From: Acidobacteriota bacterium | GTDB lineage: Bacteria; Acidobacteriota; Terriglobia; Terriglobales; Acidobacteriaceae | NCBI GenBank assembly: GCA_021778845.1 | Contig: JAJYBU010000014.1 | Coordinates: 34,801 to 98,800, forward strand | Length of the DNA: 64,000 nucleotides | Direction of reading: 5' to 3' | Shown here: positions 55,385 to 63,847 of the stretch, piece after piece | Layout of the letters: every line of letters begins with the position of its first letter | Numbering within the stretch: the first letter of the stretch is position 1 | The notes under the pieces: model-generated | Databases searched by the model: none | Seen by the model: only the letters and a program-made list of their open reading frames with translations | Told to the model about the DNA's origin: nothing | Made by a program: the position numbers and the translations under genes

Positions 55385-55900
55385 ATGCCGTCCCCCACGC
55401 CTCTCACCGGCCGCACCGCCGTCGTCCTCACCATCAGCGACCGCTGCTTTGCCGGCACGCAGACCGACCTCTCCGGCCCCGCGCTCGCGCAACTCCTCAC
55501 CCACGCCGGCGCCCAGATCATCGACGCGCTCACCCTCCCCGACGAGTCCGCGCAGATCATCCCCGCGCTGCACGCCGCCGCCAGCCGCGCCTCGCTGGTC
55601 CTCACCACCGGCGGCACCGGCCTCGCCCCCCGAGACATCACCCCCGAGGCCACGCTCGCCGTCTGCACTCGGCTGGTCCCCGGCCTTGCCGAACTCATCC
55701 GCCAGGAAGGCGCCAGCCGCACCCCCTACGCCGCCCTCAGCCGCGGCGTCTGCGGCATCCTCGACAACTGCCTCATTCTCAATCTCCCCGGCAGCCCGCG
55801 CGGAGCAGAAAGCTCACTCCGCGCCGTCCTCCCGCTCCTGCCCCACGCTCTGGACCTCCTCGCCGGCAACACCGAGCATCCTACTCGAACGATAGAATGA
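55385..55900 (+). CDS. mog: Molybdopterin adenylyltransferase (MogA/MoaB family)
   Basis: 171 residues; activates molybdopterin by adenylylation before molybdate insertion. Conserved pieces: [38 protein letters not shown] and [28 protein letters not shown] hexamer ends 6 nt before the ATG, again suggesting a short leader. No other cofactor genes are adjacent. MogA and MoaB cannot be separated with certainty by reading. Confidence 0.9.
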   Translation: MPSPTPLTGRTAVVLTISDRCFAGTQTDLSGPALAQLLTHAGAQIIDALTLPDESAQIIPALHAAASRASLVLTTGGTGLAPRDITPEATLAVCTRLVPGLAELIRQEGASRTPYAALSRGVCGILDNCLILNLPGSPRGAESSLRAVLPLLPHALDLLAGNTEHPTRTIE

Positions 55901-55907
55901 AGATTCC

Positions 55908-56555
55908 GTGAAACTGCATCCCATCGTTCTTTTGCATAAGTTCTCTGCCCTCCTGCTGGCCTTCCTGCTGCCTCTCGGCATCTGGGGCGTCGCCGGCCTC
56001 GCCCTCATCGACTCAGCGCTGGTCCCCATCCCCGGCGGCCTCGACGGCGTCCTCACCGTGTACGTCAAGGCCAACCACAGCCTCTTCCTCGTCTATTGTC
56101 TGGTGGGCGCCGCCGCAGCCGCTCTCGGCTCTCTGGCCCCCTTCTTCATCGGCCGCGCCGGTGGCGAACTCTTCCTGATGAAGCACATCGATCGCAAGCG
56201 CTACGAGCAACTGCGCGACCGCTTCGAGCGTCAGGAGTTTCTCGCCATCCTGATCCCATCCATGGGTCCGCCGCCCACGCCGCTCAAGGTCATCCAGTTC
56301 GCCGCCGGGGTCTTTGAGATGAAGGCCGTGCCCTTCGTTCTGGCAACCTTCCTCGGGAAGCTCGTGCAGTTCGTCATCTGGTCGCTGCTGCTGATCTGGT
56401 TTGGCCCCACCATCGTCCACACCTGCAAGCACCTACTGCGCAGCCACCACGATGTGATCCTGGGCATTGGCGCAGCCGCCTTCCTGGGGCTGATCTACTA
56501 TGTTGTGCGCAAGGTCTTCGACAGCCGCAAGGGCATTACCCTCCCCAACGAATAA
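55908..56555 (+). CDS. DedA/VTT-domain membrane protein
   Basis: 215 residues, GTG start 7 bp after mog. The VTT/SNARE-associated core is visible: a re-entrant-type N-terminus (ALIDSALVPIPGGLDGVLTV), LGSLAPFFIGRAGGELFLM, then RFERQEFLAILIPSMGPPPTPLKVIQFAAGVFEMKAVPFVLATFLGK, and terminal helices. Proteins of this family act as lipid scramblases or flippases, for example for undecaprenyl phosphate. The signature is close to the YqaA/DedA type. Followed by a strong terminator. Confidence 0.85.
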   Translation: MKLHPIVLLHKFSALLLAFLLPLGIWGVAGLALIDSALVPIPGGLDGVLTVYVKANHSLFLVYCLVGAAAAALGSLAPFFIGRAGGELFLMKHIDRKRYEQLRDRFERQEFLAILIPSMGPPPTPLKVIQFAAGVFEMKAVPFVLATFLGKLVQFVIWSLLLIWFGPTIVHTCKHLLRSHHDVILGIGAAAFLGLIYYVVRKVFDSRKGITLPNE

Positions 56556-56569
56556 TCCCGCACACACGA

Positions 56570-56598
56570 CAAAGGCCGCGCACCCGGCGCGGCCTTTG
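56570..56598. terminator. Bidirectional terminator
   Basis: CAAAGGCCGCGC-ACCCG-GCGCGGCCTTTG, a perfect 12-bp stem with a 5-nt loop and T/A ends, placed between convergent genes. Confidence 0.85.
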
Positions 56599-56620
56599 TT
56601 GATTCATCTCTTCGCAGCGT

Positions 56621-57172
56621 CTACGCTACGGTCCCGTGCGCTGGCTGCATCCACTCCGCCAGCCGCGTCGCCAGCACCGGCAGCCCGAAGAACGCCGCCG
56701 CAAACAAGCCCGTCGACATCAGATCGTTGCCATAGAACGGCAGCGCTGCAGCATAGCAACTCGCCAGCCCGGCCATGCTGTGCGGATACATCACCATGCT
56801 TCCGCCGCCCATCCACACCATGAAGTTGCTCAGCAGGAAGAAGCTCGTTGCCGAAGCCAGCACCCCGGCCACCACACGCAGCGCCGTCACCTTGCGCAGC
56901 AGCACGCTGCCCATCAGACACACGGCTCCATACCACGCCCACGTCACCAGATATCCGCTCACATGGAACGCATACCCATACACCTTCGTCGTCAGCACGA
57001 CATCCATCAAGGCCATCACCGCCACCGCCAGCACCGCCTGCCAGCGCGGCCTGCGCGAGCCGAAGAACAGCAGCCCCGCACCCACGGCCGTAAAGTTGAA
57101 CGCAACATTATGGAAGACGTGCGGCAGAAGGCGACTCAACGCGGCGAGCAGGAGAACAAGAATGGCGAGCAT
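56621..57172 (-). CDS. Multispanning membrane protein, DUF6580-like
   Basis: 183 residues with about five hydrophobic segments. The start MLAILVLLLAALSRLLPH and FTAVGAGLLFFGSRRPRW, and the motif SNFMVWMGGGSMVMYPHSMAGL with YAAALPFYGNDLMSTGLFAAAFFG, fit the DUF6580 family of putative transporters. The substrate is unknown. Convergent with the DedA gene across the terminator. Confidence 0.8.
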   Translation of the reverse strand: MLAILVLLLAALSRLLPHVFHNVAFNFTAVGAGLLFFGSRRPRWQAVLAVAVMALMDVVLTTKVYGYAFHVSGYLVTWAWYGAVCLMGSVLLRKVTALRVVAGVLASATSFFLLSNFMVWMGGGSMVMYPHSMAGLASCYAAALPFYGNDLMSTGLFAAAFFGLPVLATRLAEWMQPAHGTVA

Positions 57173-57283
57173 GATAGTGAGCCCTTCGACGATAAGGTTC
57201 GCGGCGACGAAGCAACCGCTCTCCCCCGATTGTAGCCTGAGCCTCTGCCATGCCCCACAAGGAGCCTTTCATCCCATCAAATC

Positions 57284-58516
57284 CTATGGCTCCACGCGCC
57301 CATCCATCGTCTGGCGCACCACCCGGCCCGCCGCATCCAACTCCACCGTCCCCACCAGCGGCTGCCACCCCGCATCGCTCATCCACCCACGCATAAACCG
57401 CGGATCGCGAAACGTGACCACCGTGTCCACCGCGCCATCGCTGCCCGCAGCCAGCCCCCGATCTCGTCCGATCGCCTGCACAATCGGCATCGGCGACCAG
57501 TCCATGTACACGCGCCCGAGTTTACTCGCCTCCGCCGCCAGCACCGCTGCATCCCTCCCCGGCTTCGGATACGTCGTCTCGCCCAGCGTCACCGTACCGC
57601 CCAGCGTATCCATCTCCGCCAACTGATACACCGGTCCAAAGTCCATCGCCGCCGACCAGCGAAACGGGCTCAGCGGATCAGGGCTCGCCAACGCCCGCTG
57701 CGCCTGCAGATAGACCGGCGCCATCTCCCCCGGCGCTGCAATGCTCTGCTCCATCGCCAACTCCACCGCACGCGCATGCTCTACCGTGCGCAATCCCCAC
57801 CACGCCACCACGCCCAGCAGCGCCGCTATCGCCCATCCCCGCGCCGGAAACGGCTGCTTCTTCGCCCCCACCTCCGCGCTGACCAACCCAAACAGCAACG
57901 GCGCAACCAGCGCTCCCACCAGCAGCGCAAACATCACCGGATCGAAGATGAAGACGATCGACGCCGCATACCATCGGTCGTCGAACGGAAAGAACGGCCG
58001 CAGCCCATAGTTATTCGTGTAGTCCAGCAGAAGATGGCTCAGCAGCGCCACCAGCGCCAGCCCATACAGCACGCCCCATCGCACCGGTGCCACCGTCAAC
58101 GCCTTCACCGCTGTTGTCGCTGCTGTTGCTCTTGCCTTTCTGGTTGTCATCCCGTAGGGATCTGCTTCTTCTTTTGCATTTGCCGTTGCTGGCTTTTCGC
58201 CGTCATCCTGGCCCTGAGCACGTCGACGGGAAAGGATCTCAGTATTGGCTGCTGCACTCGCACGCGCCACCCGCCACCGGTGCCACGCATACACCCCGCC
58301 CACAACAAGGGCCGCCTCAAAAGGCAGCCCCAGAAAAGCATGCGTAATTCCGCGATGATGCTGAAACCCCTCGACCGGCCCGCGCAGAGCCCACAGTGTA
58401 TCGACGTCAGGAAACTCCGCAGCCACCACCATCGTCAGCGTGGCATAGGCCGCGCGCCGATTGAGCCCGGTACGCGACAGACACGCGCCTGTAAGCAGAT
58501 GCGTGACAGGCTCCAT
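57284..58516 (-). CDS. YdjM-like membrane-bound metal-dependent hydrolase with an in-frame repeat insertion
   Basis: 410 residues. The family start MEPVTHLLTGACLSRTGLNR and the metal-site histidines and acids in VVAAEFPDVDTLW and GFQHHRGITHAFLGLPFEA are present, with membrane helices around VLYGLALVALLSHLLLDYTNNYG and beyond. The C-terminal half is an extracytoplasmic domain of unknown role. Between the first helices and the LYGLAL helix lies a hydrophilic stretch (about 92-140: RRRAQGQDDGEKPATANAKE, DPYGMTTRKARATAATTAVK). At DNA level it is the same repeat family as at 4.4-4.9 kb. The frame is maintained. Confidence 0.85.
   Translation of the reverse strand: MEPVTHLLTGACLSRTGLNRRAAYATLTMVVAAEFPDVDTLWALRGPVEGFQHHRGITHAFLGLPFEAALVVGGVYAWHRWRVARASAAANTEILSRRRAQGQDDGEKPATANAKEEADPYGMTTRKARATAATTAVKALTVAPVRWGVLYGLALVALLSHLLLDYTNNYGLRPFFPFDDRWYAASIVFIFDPVMFALLVGALVAPLLFGLVSAEVGAKKQPFPARGWAIAALLGVVAWWGLRTVEHARAVELAMEQSIAAPGEMAPVYLQAQRALASPDPLSPFRWSAAMDFGPVYQLAEMDTLGGTVTLGETTYPKPGRDAAVLAAEASKLGRVYMDWSPMPIVQAIGRDRGLAAGSDGAVDTVVTFRDPRFMRGWMSDAGWQPLVGTVELDAAGRVVRQTMDGRVEP
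58105..58240 (-). repeat. Dispersed hairpin repeat inside the YdjM-like gene
   Basis: On the minus strand the gene contains AGATCCCTACGGGATGACAA followed by CCAGAAAGGCAAGAGCAACAG, and earlier AGGATGACGGCGAAAAGC followed by CAGCAACGGCAAA. Both hairpin-ATGAC cores and the CAACGGCAA-type filler match the 4.4-4.9 kb cluster. Confidence 0.7.
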
Positions 58517-58525
58517 CGATGCCTG

Positions 58526-59506
58526 TTACCGCTGCATGGCAATTTGATGGATGCCCAGGGACTGCTGCGCTGCACTGGCGCTCTCCGCCTCGCGCTCATC
58601 ACGCACGGCGCGCTCACGCTCCAGTTCACGCTCCTGCGCCCGCCGCGATCCCGCCGTAAATGCCGTCAACTCCGCGGGCGCCAACATGTCCGGCTTGAAG
58701 CCCGCAATGGCCACAAACCCGGGCTCGTCGCCCAGCGCCTCCGAGATCCGGTTCCACAGGAAGAAAGGCGAAGTCGTCGGCAGCAGAATCATCTTCCGCT
58801 CCGGCACCGGCATCGCAAAGTACGTCCCCCACGTCAGCAGCACCGCGCAGGCCCCAAGGGCACTGAAAAGATAGATAGGAGAATAGAACGAAGTCGCGCC
58901 GCTGGTCGAAATCAATGCAGACTCGACCAACTCAATCACGGCATAGATACCAAGCCCCAGGCTCACACCGAATATGTGGCTTCTGTAGGTAAGCCCCAAG
59001 TAACGCGTGGCGAAACAGACAAACAGCAAAAGGCAGAGCATCAGCACACTAAGACCTTGCTGCATCTGGCTCGCCAACACCAAGGCGAGAGCAGCTCCCC
59101 GCGTTGCCAAATGGGGTCCAATCGCTATGCCCACGGACAGGATCAGCGATACGCCCATCACCCAGCGGAAAATGAGCTTACCCGCCCGATGCAGTCCCTC
59201 CAGTGGCTTCATCGCCTGCCGGAAAACGCTGTAAATGACCAGCAGAATCAGGGCAAACTCCAGAAAGAAGTATGTCCAAAAGGAATACTCATAGATGGCG
59301 TAACAAAGAGGCTTGGATATCCCCATCGCCTGCCGGTAAAATAAACACAGAACGGCCATACCATTCTCAAGGCCCCAGACAGCCAGAAGTGCTGTCAGAG
59401 CTGCATGCTCGCGAACCAGTCGCTTGCGCCAGATAAGAGCGATGGCCCCCAGCGACAGGAAACTCACTGCAAACAATGCATATTTAAGAAGCAGCTTCGT
59501 ATCCAT
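58526..59506 (-). CDS. Seven-helix membrane protein with charged C-terminal tail, unknown function
   Basis: 326 residues with about seven hydrophobic helices (first: YALFAVSFLSLGAIALIW; later: SPIYLFSALGACAVLLTWGTYFAM). The C-terminal ~90 residues are cytoplasmic-like and end in a highly charged helix (RRAQERELERERAVRDEREA). AGGAGG precedes the ATG. Similar helix-count proteins of unknown function are frequent in Acidobacteria; no signature residue lets me name it. Confidence 0.75.
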   Translation of the reverse strand: MDTKLLLKYALFAVSFLSLGAIALIWRKRLVREHAALTALLAVWGLENGMAVLCLFYRQAMGISKPLCYAIYEYSFWTYFFLEFALILLVIYSVFRQAMKPLEGLHRAGKLIFRWVMGVSLILSVGIAIGPHLATRGAALALVLASQMQQGLSVLMLCLLLFVCFATRYLGLTYRSHIFGVSLGLGIYAVIELVESALISTSGATSFYSPIYLFSALGACAVLLTWGTYFAMPVPERKMILLPTTSPFFLWNRISEALGDEPGFVAIAGFKPDMLAPAELTAFTAGSRRAQERELERERAVRDEREAESASAAQQSLGIHQIAMQR

Positions 59507-59604
59507 GGCAAACGCCTCCTGCTACGACTAATGTAATCGCAGACTGGAGGCGGTGCAAAATTAAATATGGAAAATCTCTGTCCGAAGAAACGACAGTGGC
59601 GAAG

Positions 59605-59793
59605 TTAGTCCATGCCACAGAAGGCTGCACCGCCAGTGCAACCCGCGGTAGGCACACTCGCCACCACGACGGTTGGCACAACAACCTTCGAGGCCTTGGT
59701 CGCCTGGGTGGCCGAGGCCGACGAGATGGACGAGGCGCTGAAGCCTACTACTGCGAGGGCGACGACGAAGGTGCGGATGGCGATGTTTTTCAT
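59605..59793 (-). CDS. Small exported peptide
   Basis: 62 residues from ATG 59793, set by AAGGAG about 12 nt upstream; longer and shifted frames on the track are shadows. A signal peptide (MKNIAIRTFVVALAVVGFSA, cleavage near SSASA) leaves a mature peptide of about 35 residues ending VPTAGCTGGAAFCGMD, with two Cys that could form a disulfide. The upstream region is A/T-rich. Unknown function; exported structural or signalling peptide are both possible. Confidence 0.65.
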   Translation of the reverse strand: MKNIAIRTFVVALAVVGFSASSISSASATQATKASKVVVPTVVVASVPTAGCTGGAAFCGMD

Positions 59794-60115
59794 TTTGCGT
59801 ATTTCTCCTTGGCGGTATAAAAAGATTTCTAAGATTTCTCTGGACAAACCAGATACACACAACATAGAGTGATAGAAATGCTAAGTCTATCCATATCAAC
59901 TACATAACCATGTACTCTTTAGTTAACATTACTGAGGTAATTTCATTACCTTAACTATGTTACCTATAGTTACTCTGGTTCATTTCATGGGTGACCGCAG
60001 CGTCGTTCCTGCTATTCATTACGGCTCAAAGGTGGCTAATCAATCGCACGCCATGCTTCTCCTGGGCTCCTACGCGGCCTCCCGGGGCCTCCCGCGCGTA
60101 TGCTCGTGTTAGACC
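59794..60115. other. A/T-rich divergent intergenic region with adjacent dyads
   Basis: 322 bp between the exported peptide gene and rnr, clearly richer in A/T than its surroundings. It holds a direct repeat AGAAATCTT (minus strand) next to the peptide gene and two adjacent palindromes at 59935-59972. No gene seen. Confidence 0.55.
59935..59972. promoter_or_regulatory. Two adjacent dyads, AGGTAAT-TTC-ATTACCT and TAACTAT-GTTACCT-ATAGTTA
   Basis: Two perfect 7-bp dyads back to back (59935-59951 and 59952-59972) in the A/T-rich region. They look like operator sites or paired hairpins; the binding protein is unknown. Confidence 0.45.
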
Positions 60116-63073
60116 ATGGCCCGGACGCCCTATCCCCGCGCTGATCGCAACCTGCCCTCTCGCAGCGACCGCGACCTGCTCGCCCGCATCAGCCGCTCCG
60201 CTGGCGGCAAAGCAGGGTACAAACAACTCATTCGCGAACTTGGCCTAGGAGGTGGTCGCGAGCGACGACTGCTCGTTGAGCAGCTTACGCGCATGGTCGC
60301 CCGCGGCGAGCTTGCCCGCACCGGCGAAGACATGTGGGCGATCCCCAAGCGAGAACCCATTGCGAATCAGCCTGGTAGGGCATCGTCACGGCCTGACGGC
60401 CAACGCGGCCGATGGGACGGCATGGAGGCTGCGGTGCGCGGAGGCCGTGAGCGGCTGGTCAGTGGCCGACTCGATCTGCATCGGGATGGGTTTGGGTTTG
60501 TGCGGCCTGAAGCGCCTACGTCCCAAAGCCGCGCTGAGAGTGGCGATTTGCAGCCCAACATTGCGCTGAGATCGCACCCAAAACAGGAAGACATTTTCAT
60601 CCCGCCCAATGAGATCAACGGGGCCATGCAGGGAGACTTAGTCCTTGTAGATGAAGCACTTCCGGGCCGCGACGGACGCCGTTCCGGGCGCATTGCCCGC
60701 GTTCTCACCCGCCGGAACCCCACCATCGTCGGCATCTTCCACTATGCACGACCTCATCAACGCGCTGATTCCATTACTCTTACAGGCAATTACGTCACTC
60801 CGCTCGACGAGCGAATCGGAGGCGCCATAGCCATCGCCGACGGCGATGAAGTCGTCTCGGATGGGACGGAATCACCACATCGGATGCTCGGGGATGAAGC
60901 TCGACGAGTGCTGCAAGCTGCTGAATCAAAAGACTCTAGGCACCCTCTCGAAGGGATGGCTGTAGACGTCGAGATCACCAGCTTCCCAACGCCAGGGCGG
61001 CCTGCGAGGGGACGGGTCATCGAGGTACTGGGGCCGCCCGATGCGTTCGGTGTGGACGTCGAGATCATCATCCGCAAACATCACATTCCACATACTTTCC
61101 CGGCGCCGGTGCTGACTGAGGCGGAGCAGCGGGCACTTGAAACAGTTGCATCCCTTGACCCGGAAGTACTTGAAAACAGAGAGGATTTCCGTGACTTGCC
61201 CATCGTCACCATCGATGGAGAGACGGCCCGGGACTTCGATGATGCGGTGCTTGTGCGTCGCATGTCCAATGGAAACAGTGAGTTACAGGTTCACATTGCG
61301 GATGTGAGCTGGTACGTGCGGCCGGGGTCGGCGCTGGATACGGAGGCGCGGCTGCGTGGAACCAGCGTGTACTTTCCTGATCGGGCCGTTCCGATGCTAC
61401 CTCATGCGCTCTCCAGCGGCATGTGCAGCCTACTGCCAAATGAAGACAGGCTTGCACTTAGTTGCATCATGGAGATCGATTCGGAGGGCGAGATCGTCGC
61501 CTATCGGCTGGCTGAGGGAGTGATCCGCAGCGTCCGGAGGATGACGTATACCAGCGTCCAGCACTGCATAAACGCGGGCGCAACTGGCGAAAGCGGTGCA
61601 GTCTCAGCGCAATCCTGGGCTGCAAATCGACACTCTCAACAAGGATTTCGACCTCCGGCTGCGGAAGACCTCGCGGAACGGGAGAGGGTGGGGGCGGAGC
61701 ACCCGGAATTGCCGGCGGCCTTCGACGCGATGCTCGAGCTGGCGCTGCGGCTGAACGCGAAGAGGGTGCGTCGTGGGTCGATAGATTTTGATCTGCCGGA
61801 GCCTATTGTGGAGTTCGATCCGGATGGGAACATGAAGGCCATCGTAAGGTCGGAGAGAGGGTGGGCGCATCGGCTGATCGAGGAGTTCATGCTGTCGGCC
61901 AATGAGTGCGTCGCGCATTGGCTGGAGGGACGAGGGCTGGATCGGGACGGGGTGGCGTCGATCTATCGGATTCATGAGATGCCGGACCCGAAGCGGATTG
62001 TGGATTTTGAGGAGACGGCGGCGGGGTTTGGGCACTCGCTGGGGCTTGGAAATCTGCCGGTTCGGAAGCTGACGATGAAGGCGGATCGGCGGGAGTCGAG
62101 GCAGCGGTCGGCGCGGGGGAGGGATTCGCGGGCGGCGGAGCAGCATGAGATTCCGGAGAGCATTCCGGTGACGCCGCAGATGTATCAGAAGCTGGTGCGG
62201 CGGATCAGCGGGACGCCGGAGGAGCGAATCCTCGCGTACCTGATGCTGCGATCGCTGAAGCAGGCGCGGTATGCGGAGAAGAATGAGGGGCACTTTGCGC
62301 TGGCGTCGCCCTCGTATACGCACTTTACGTCGCCGATCCGGCGGTATCCGGATTTGATTGTGCACCGGCTGGTGCGGGCGTTGCTGCGGCAGGGAGTGGA
62401 TCCGCGAGGCGGGGCGATTCGGAGCGATGATTGGCAGCCGTGGGCTGCGGAGTTGGCGCGGACGCGGGGGAAGCATGCGGAAGCTGCGCTGGGAGTTGGT
62501 GGTGATTCGCGCAAACTACAGAGGTCCGTCGCTACGCGCAGGATGACGAAAGACGTAGAAGGGCCGATAGCAGCGGAGGAGTTGAGCGATATTGCGGTGG
62601 AGAGCTCGCAGGCGGAACGGCGGGCAGCCGATGCGGAACGCGAGCTGATTGAGTGGAAGAAGATGAAGTTCATGGCCGACAAGATCGGCGATGACTTCCC
62701 TGCTGTGATCTTGTCCGTGACGAAGTATGGATTTTTTGTGGAGCTCGATGACATGTTCATCGAGGGACTGGTGCCGCTGGGATCACTGGTGGGCGACTAC
62801 TATACGTATCGCGATACGGACCGCACGATTGTAGGGTCGCGCACGGGGCATGTGTTCGCGCTGGGGCAGAGGGTGGAGGTGCTGCTGGACCGGATTGACC
62901 GGCAGCAGCGGCGGCTGCAGTTTGCGCTGTTGCCGGGGACCGAGCCGAAGGTGGATGCGGGTGCTGCGAAGGGTTCGCTGCGCGGCGGGAAGAGTGCGGC
63001 GAAGAAGGATAAGGCCAAGGAAAAGAAGAAGGTGAGTGGGAAGGCGAAGGCTCGGCAGCGGAAGAAACGCTAA
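60116..63073 (+). CDS. rnr: Ribonuclease R (RNase II/R family 3'-5' exoribonuclease)
   Basis: 985 residues, longer than the usual 750-830. N-terminal winged-helix-like and cold-shock domains (RLDLHRDGFGFVRPEAP; DIFIPPNEINGAMQGDLVLVD), the RNB catalytic domain with VTIDGETARDFDDAVLVRR (metal-binding Asp), FPDRAVPMLPHALSSGMCSL and SYTHFTSPIRRYPDLIVHRL, a C-terminal S1 domain (FPAVILSVTKYGFFVELDDMFIEGLV) and a Lys-rich tail. The extra length is in inserts: about 120-140, about 490-515 (ATGESGAVSAQSWAANRHSQ), about 660-680 and about 785-830, the last carrying a dispersed repeat. Codon composition shifts from C-rich at the 5' end to G-rich further on. Confidence 0.95.
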   Translation: MARTPYPRADRNLPSRSDRDLLARISRSAGGKAGYKQLIRELGLGGGRERRLLVEQLTRMVARGELARTGEDMWAIPKREPIANQPGRASSRPDGQRGRWDGMEAAVRGGRERLVSGRLDLHRDGFGFVRPEAPTSQSRAESGDLQPNIALRSHPKQEDIFIPPNEINGAMQGDLVLVDEALPGRDGRRSGRIARVLTRRNPTIVGIFHYARPHQRADSITLTGNYVTPLDERIGGAIAIADGDEVVSDGTESPHRMLGDEARRVLQAAESKDSRHPLEGMAVDVEITSFPTPGRPARGRVIEVLGPPDAFGVDVEIIIRKHHIPHTFPAPVLTEAEQRALETVASLDPEVLENREDFRDLPIVTIDGETARDFDDAVLVRRMSNGNSELQVHIADVSWYVRPGSALDTEARLRGTSVYFPDRAVPMLPHALSSGMCSLLPNEDRLALSCIMEIDSEGEIVAYRLAEGVIRSVRRMTYTSVQHCINAGATGESGAVSAQSWAANRHSQQGFRPPAAEDLAERERVGAEHPELPAAFDAMLELALRLNAKRVRRGSIDFDLPEPIVEFDPDGNMKAIVRSERGWAHRLIEEFMLSANECVAHWLEGRGLDRDGVASIYRIHEMPDPKRIVDFEETAAGFGHSLGLGNLPVRKLTMKADRRESRQRSARGRDSRAAEQHEIPESIPVTPQMYQKLVRRISGTPEERILAYLMLRSLKQARYAEKNEGHFALASPSYTHFTSPIRRYPDLIVHRLVRALLRQGVDPRGGAIRSDDWQPWAAELARTRGKHAEAALGVGGDSRKLQRSVATRRMTKDVEGPIAAEELSDIAVESSQAERRAADAERELIEWKKMKFMADKIGDDFPAVILSVTKYGFFVELDDMFIEGLVPLGSLVGDYYTYRDTDRTIVGSRTGHVFALGQRVEVLLDRIDRQQRRLQFALLPGTEPKVDAGAAKGSLRGGKSAAKKDKAKEKKKVSGKAKARQRKKR
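62519..62560 (+). repeat. Dispersed hairpin repeat inside rnr
   Basis: AGAGGTCCGTCGCTACGCGC followed by AGGATGACGAAAGACG matches the core of the repeat family (TCC-GTCGCT-hairpin-GGATGAC). It encodes LQRSVATRRMTKDV within a ~45-residue stretch that RNase R homologues do not normally have, between the ELAR segment and ESSQAERRAADAERE. Confidence 0.55.
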
Positions 63074-63175
63074 ATCTGCGTTGACACGATTTCTCGTACG
63101 GCGAGCCGCAAGGCCCATCGATTCAGAACGCAGGCTTGAGTAGAGATTTTCCGGGACTGGAGAGCAGCATCGGAG

Positions 63176-63631
63176 CTAGAGGCCGACGTATTCGGGGGTG
63201 TAATTACCGAAGAGGCCGACGCCGGGATAGAGGACGCGGACGGGCATGCGGTCGTCGTGGGGGCCCATGCGGGCCCAGTGCCAGGCGTGGTTGAGTTCGG
63301 AGGAGAGGAAGTAGCGGGTCTCGGCCTGCATGCCGCCGACGGTGTTCATGGCCATCTCGGAGACCTGCTGCCAGTCGAGGTCGCAGATGACGGCGAGGCG
63401 GGCAATGTAGTCGGAGTGGTGATGGAGGAAGTGGAGCTCGTCCCAGCGCGCCGACCAGGTGGCGCCGTGCATGGCGGTGAGGTCGGAGAGCAGGCCGATG
63501 GGCTTGTCGTGGTTGGCGGCGATGGCGGCGTCGATGAGGGTGGCGAGGGTGGTCATGTCGTCGGCGGTGAGCTGGCCGGTAACTTTGAAGCCGAAGGCCG
63601 GGGGGATGCTTTGTTTGAGGGGCTCGATCAT
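63176..63631 (-). CDS. SpoIIAA-like (STAS-related) protein
   Basis: 151 residues, cytoplasmic. The segment FGFKVTGQLTADDMTTLATLIDAAI with KPIGLLSDLTAMHGATWSARWDEL matches the SpoIIAA-like family, which keeps the STAS fold without the phospho-acceptor Ser. The C-terminus (VRVLYPGVGLFGNYTPEY) is not part of the fold. Convergent with rnr. AGGAG lies upstream of the ATG. Role unknown. Confidence 0.75.
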   Translation of the reverse strand: MIEPLKQSIPPAFGFKVTGQLTADDMTTLATLIDAAIAANHDKPIGLLSDLTAMHGATWSARWDELHFLHHHSDYIARLAVICDLDWQQVSEMAMNTVGGMQAETRYFLSSELNHAWHWARMGPHDDRMPVRVLYPGVGLFGNYTPEYVGL

Positions 63632-63847
63632 CGGTGGGTAGACTCCTGTGTGTCCATAACGTTAGACGGGCATGCAGGGCGGAGAGGTGTACGTGGGCGA
63701 TGGAAGGTGGACGTTGCTGTGGGCGTTGGGATGGGGTCGACTGGCGGGCGGAAAGAATCTTTGCGGCGCGCACAATATTCTTCAAGCTGAAACGTTAACC
63801 CGTATAGGCCGCTGGTTAGCGCGCTGGGCGGTTGTATAAGGAGCAGG

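Noticed and set aside
57776-59344. 522-residue plus-strand ORF
   Set aside because: His/Arg/Gln-rich shadow of two membrane protein genes on the minus strand.
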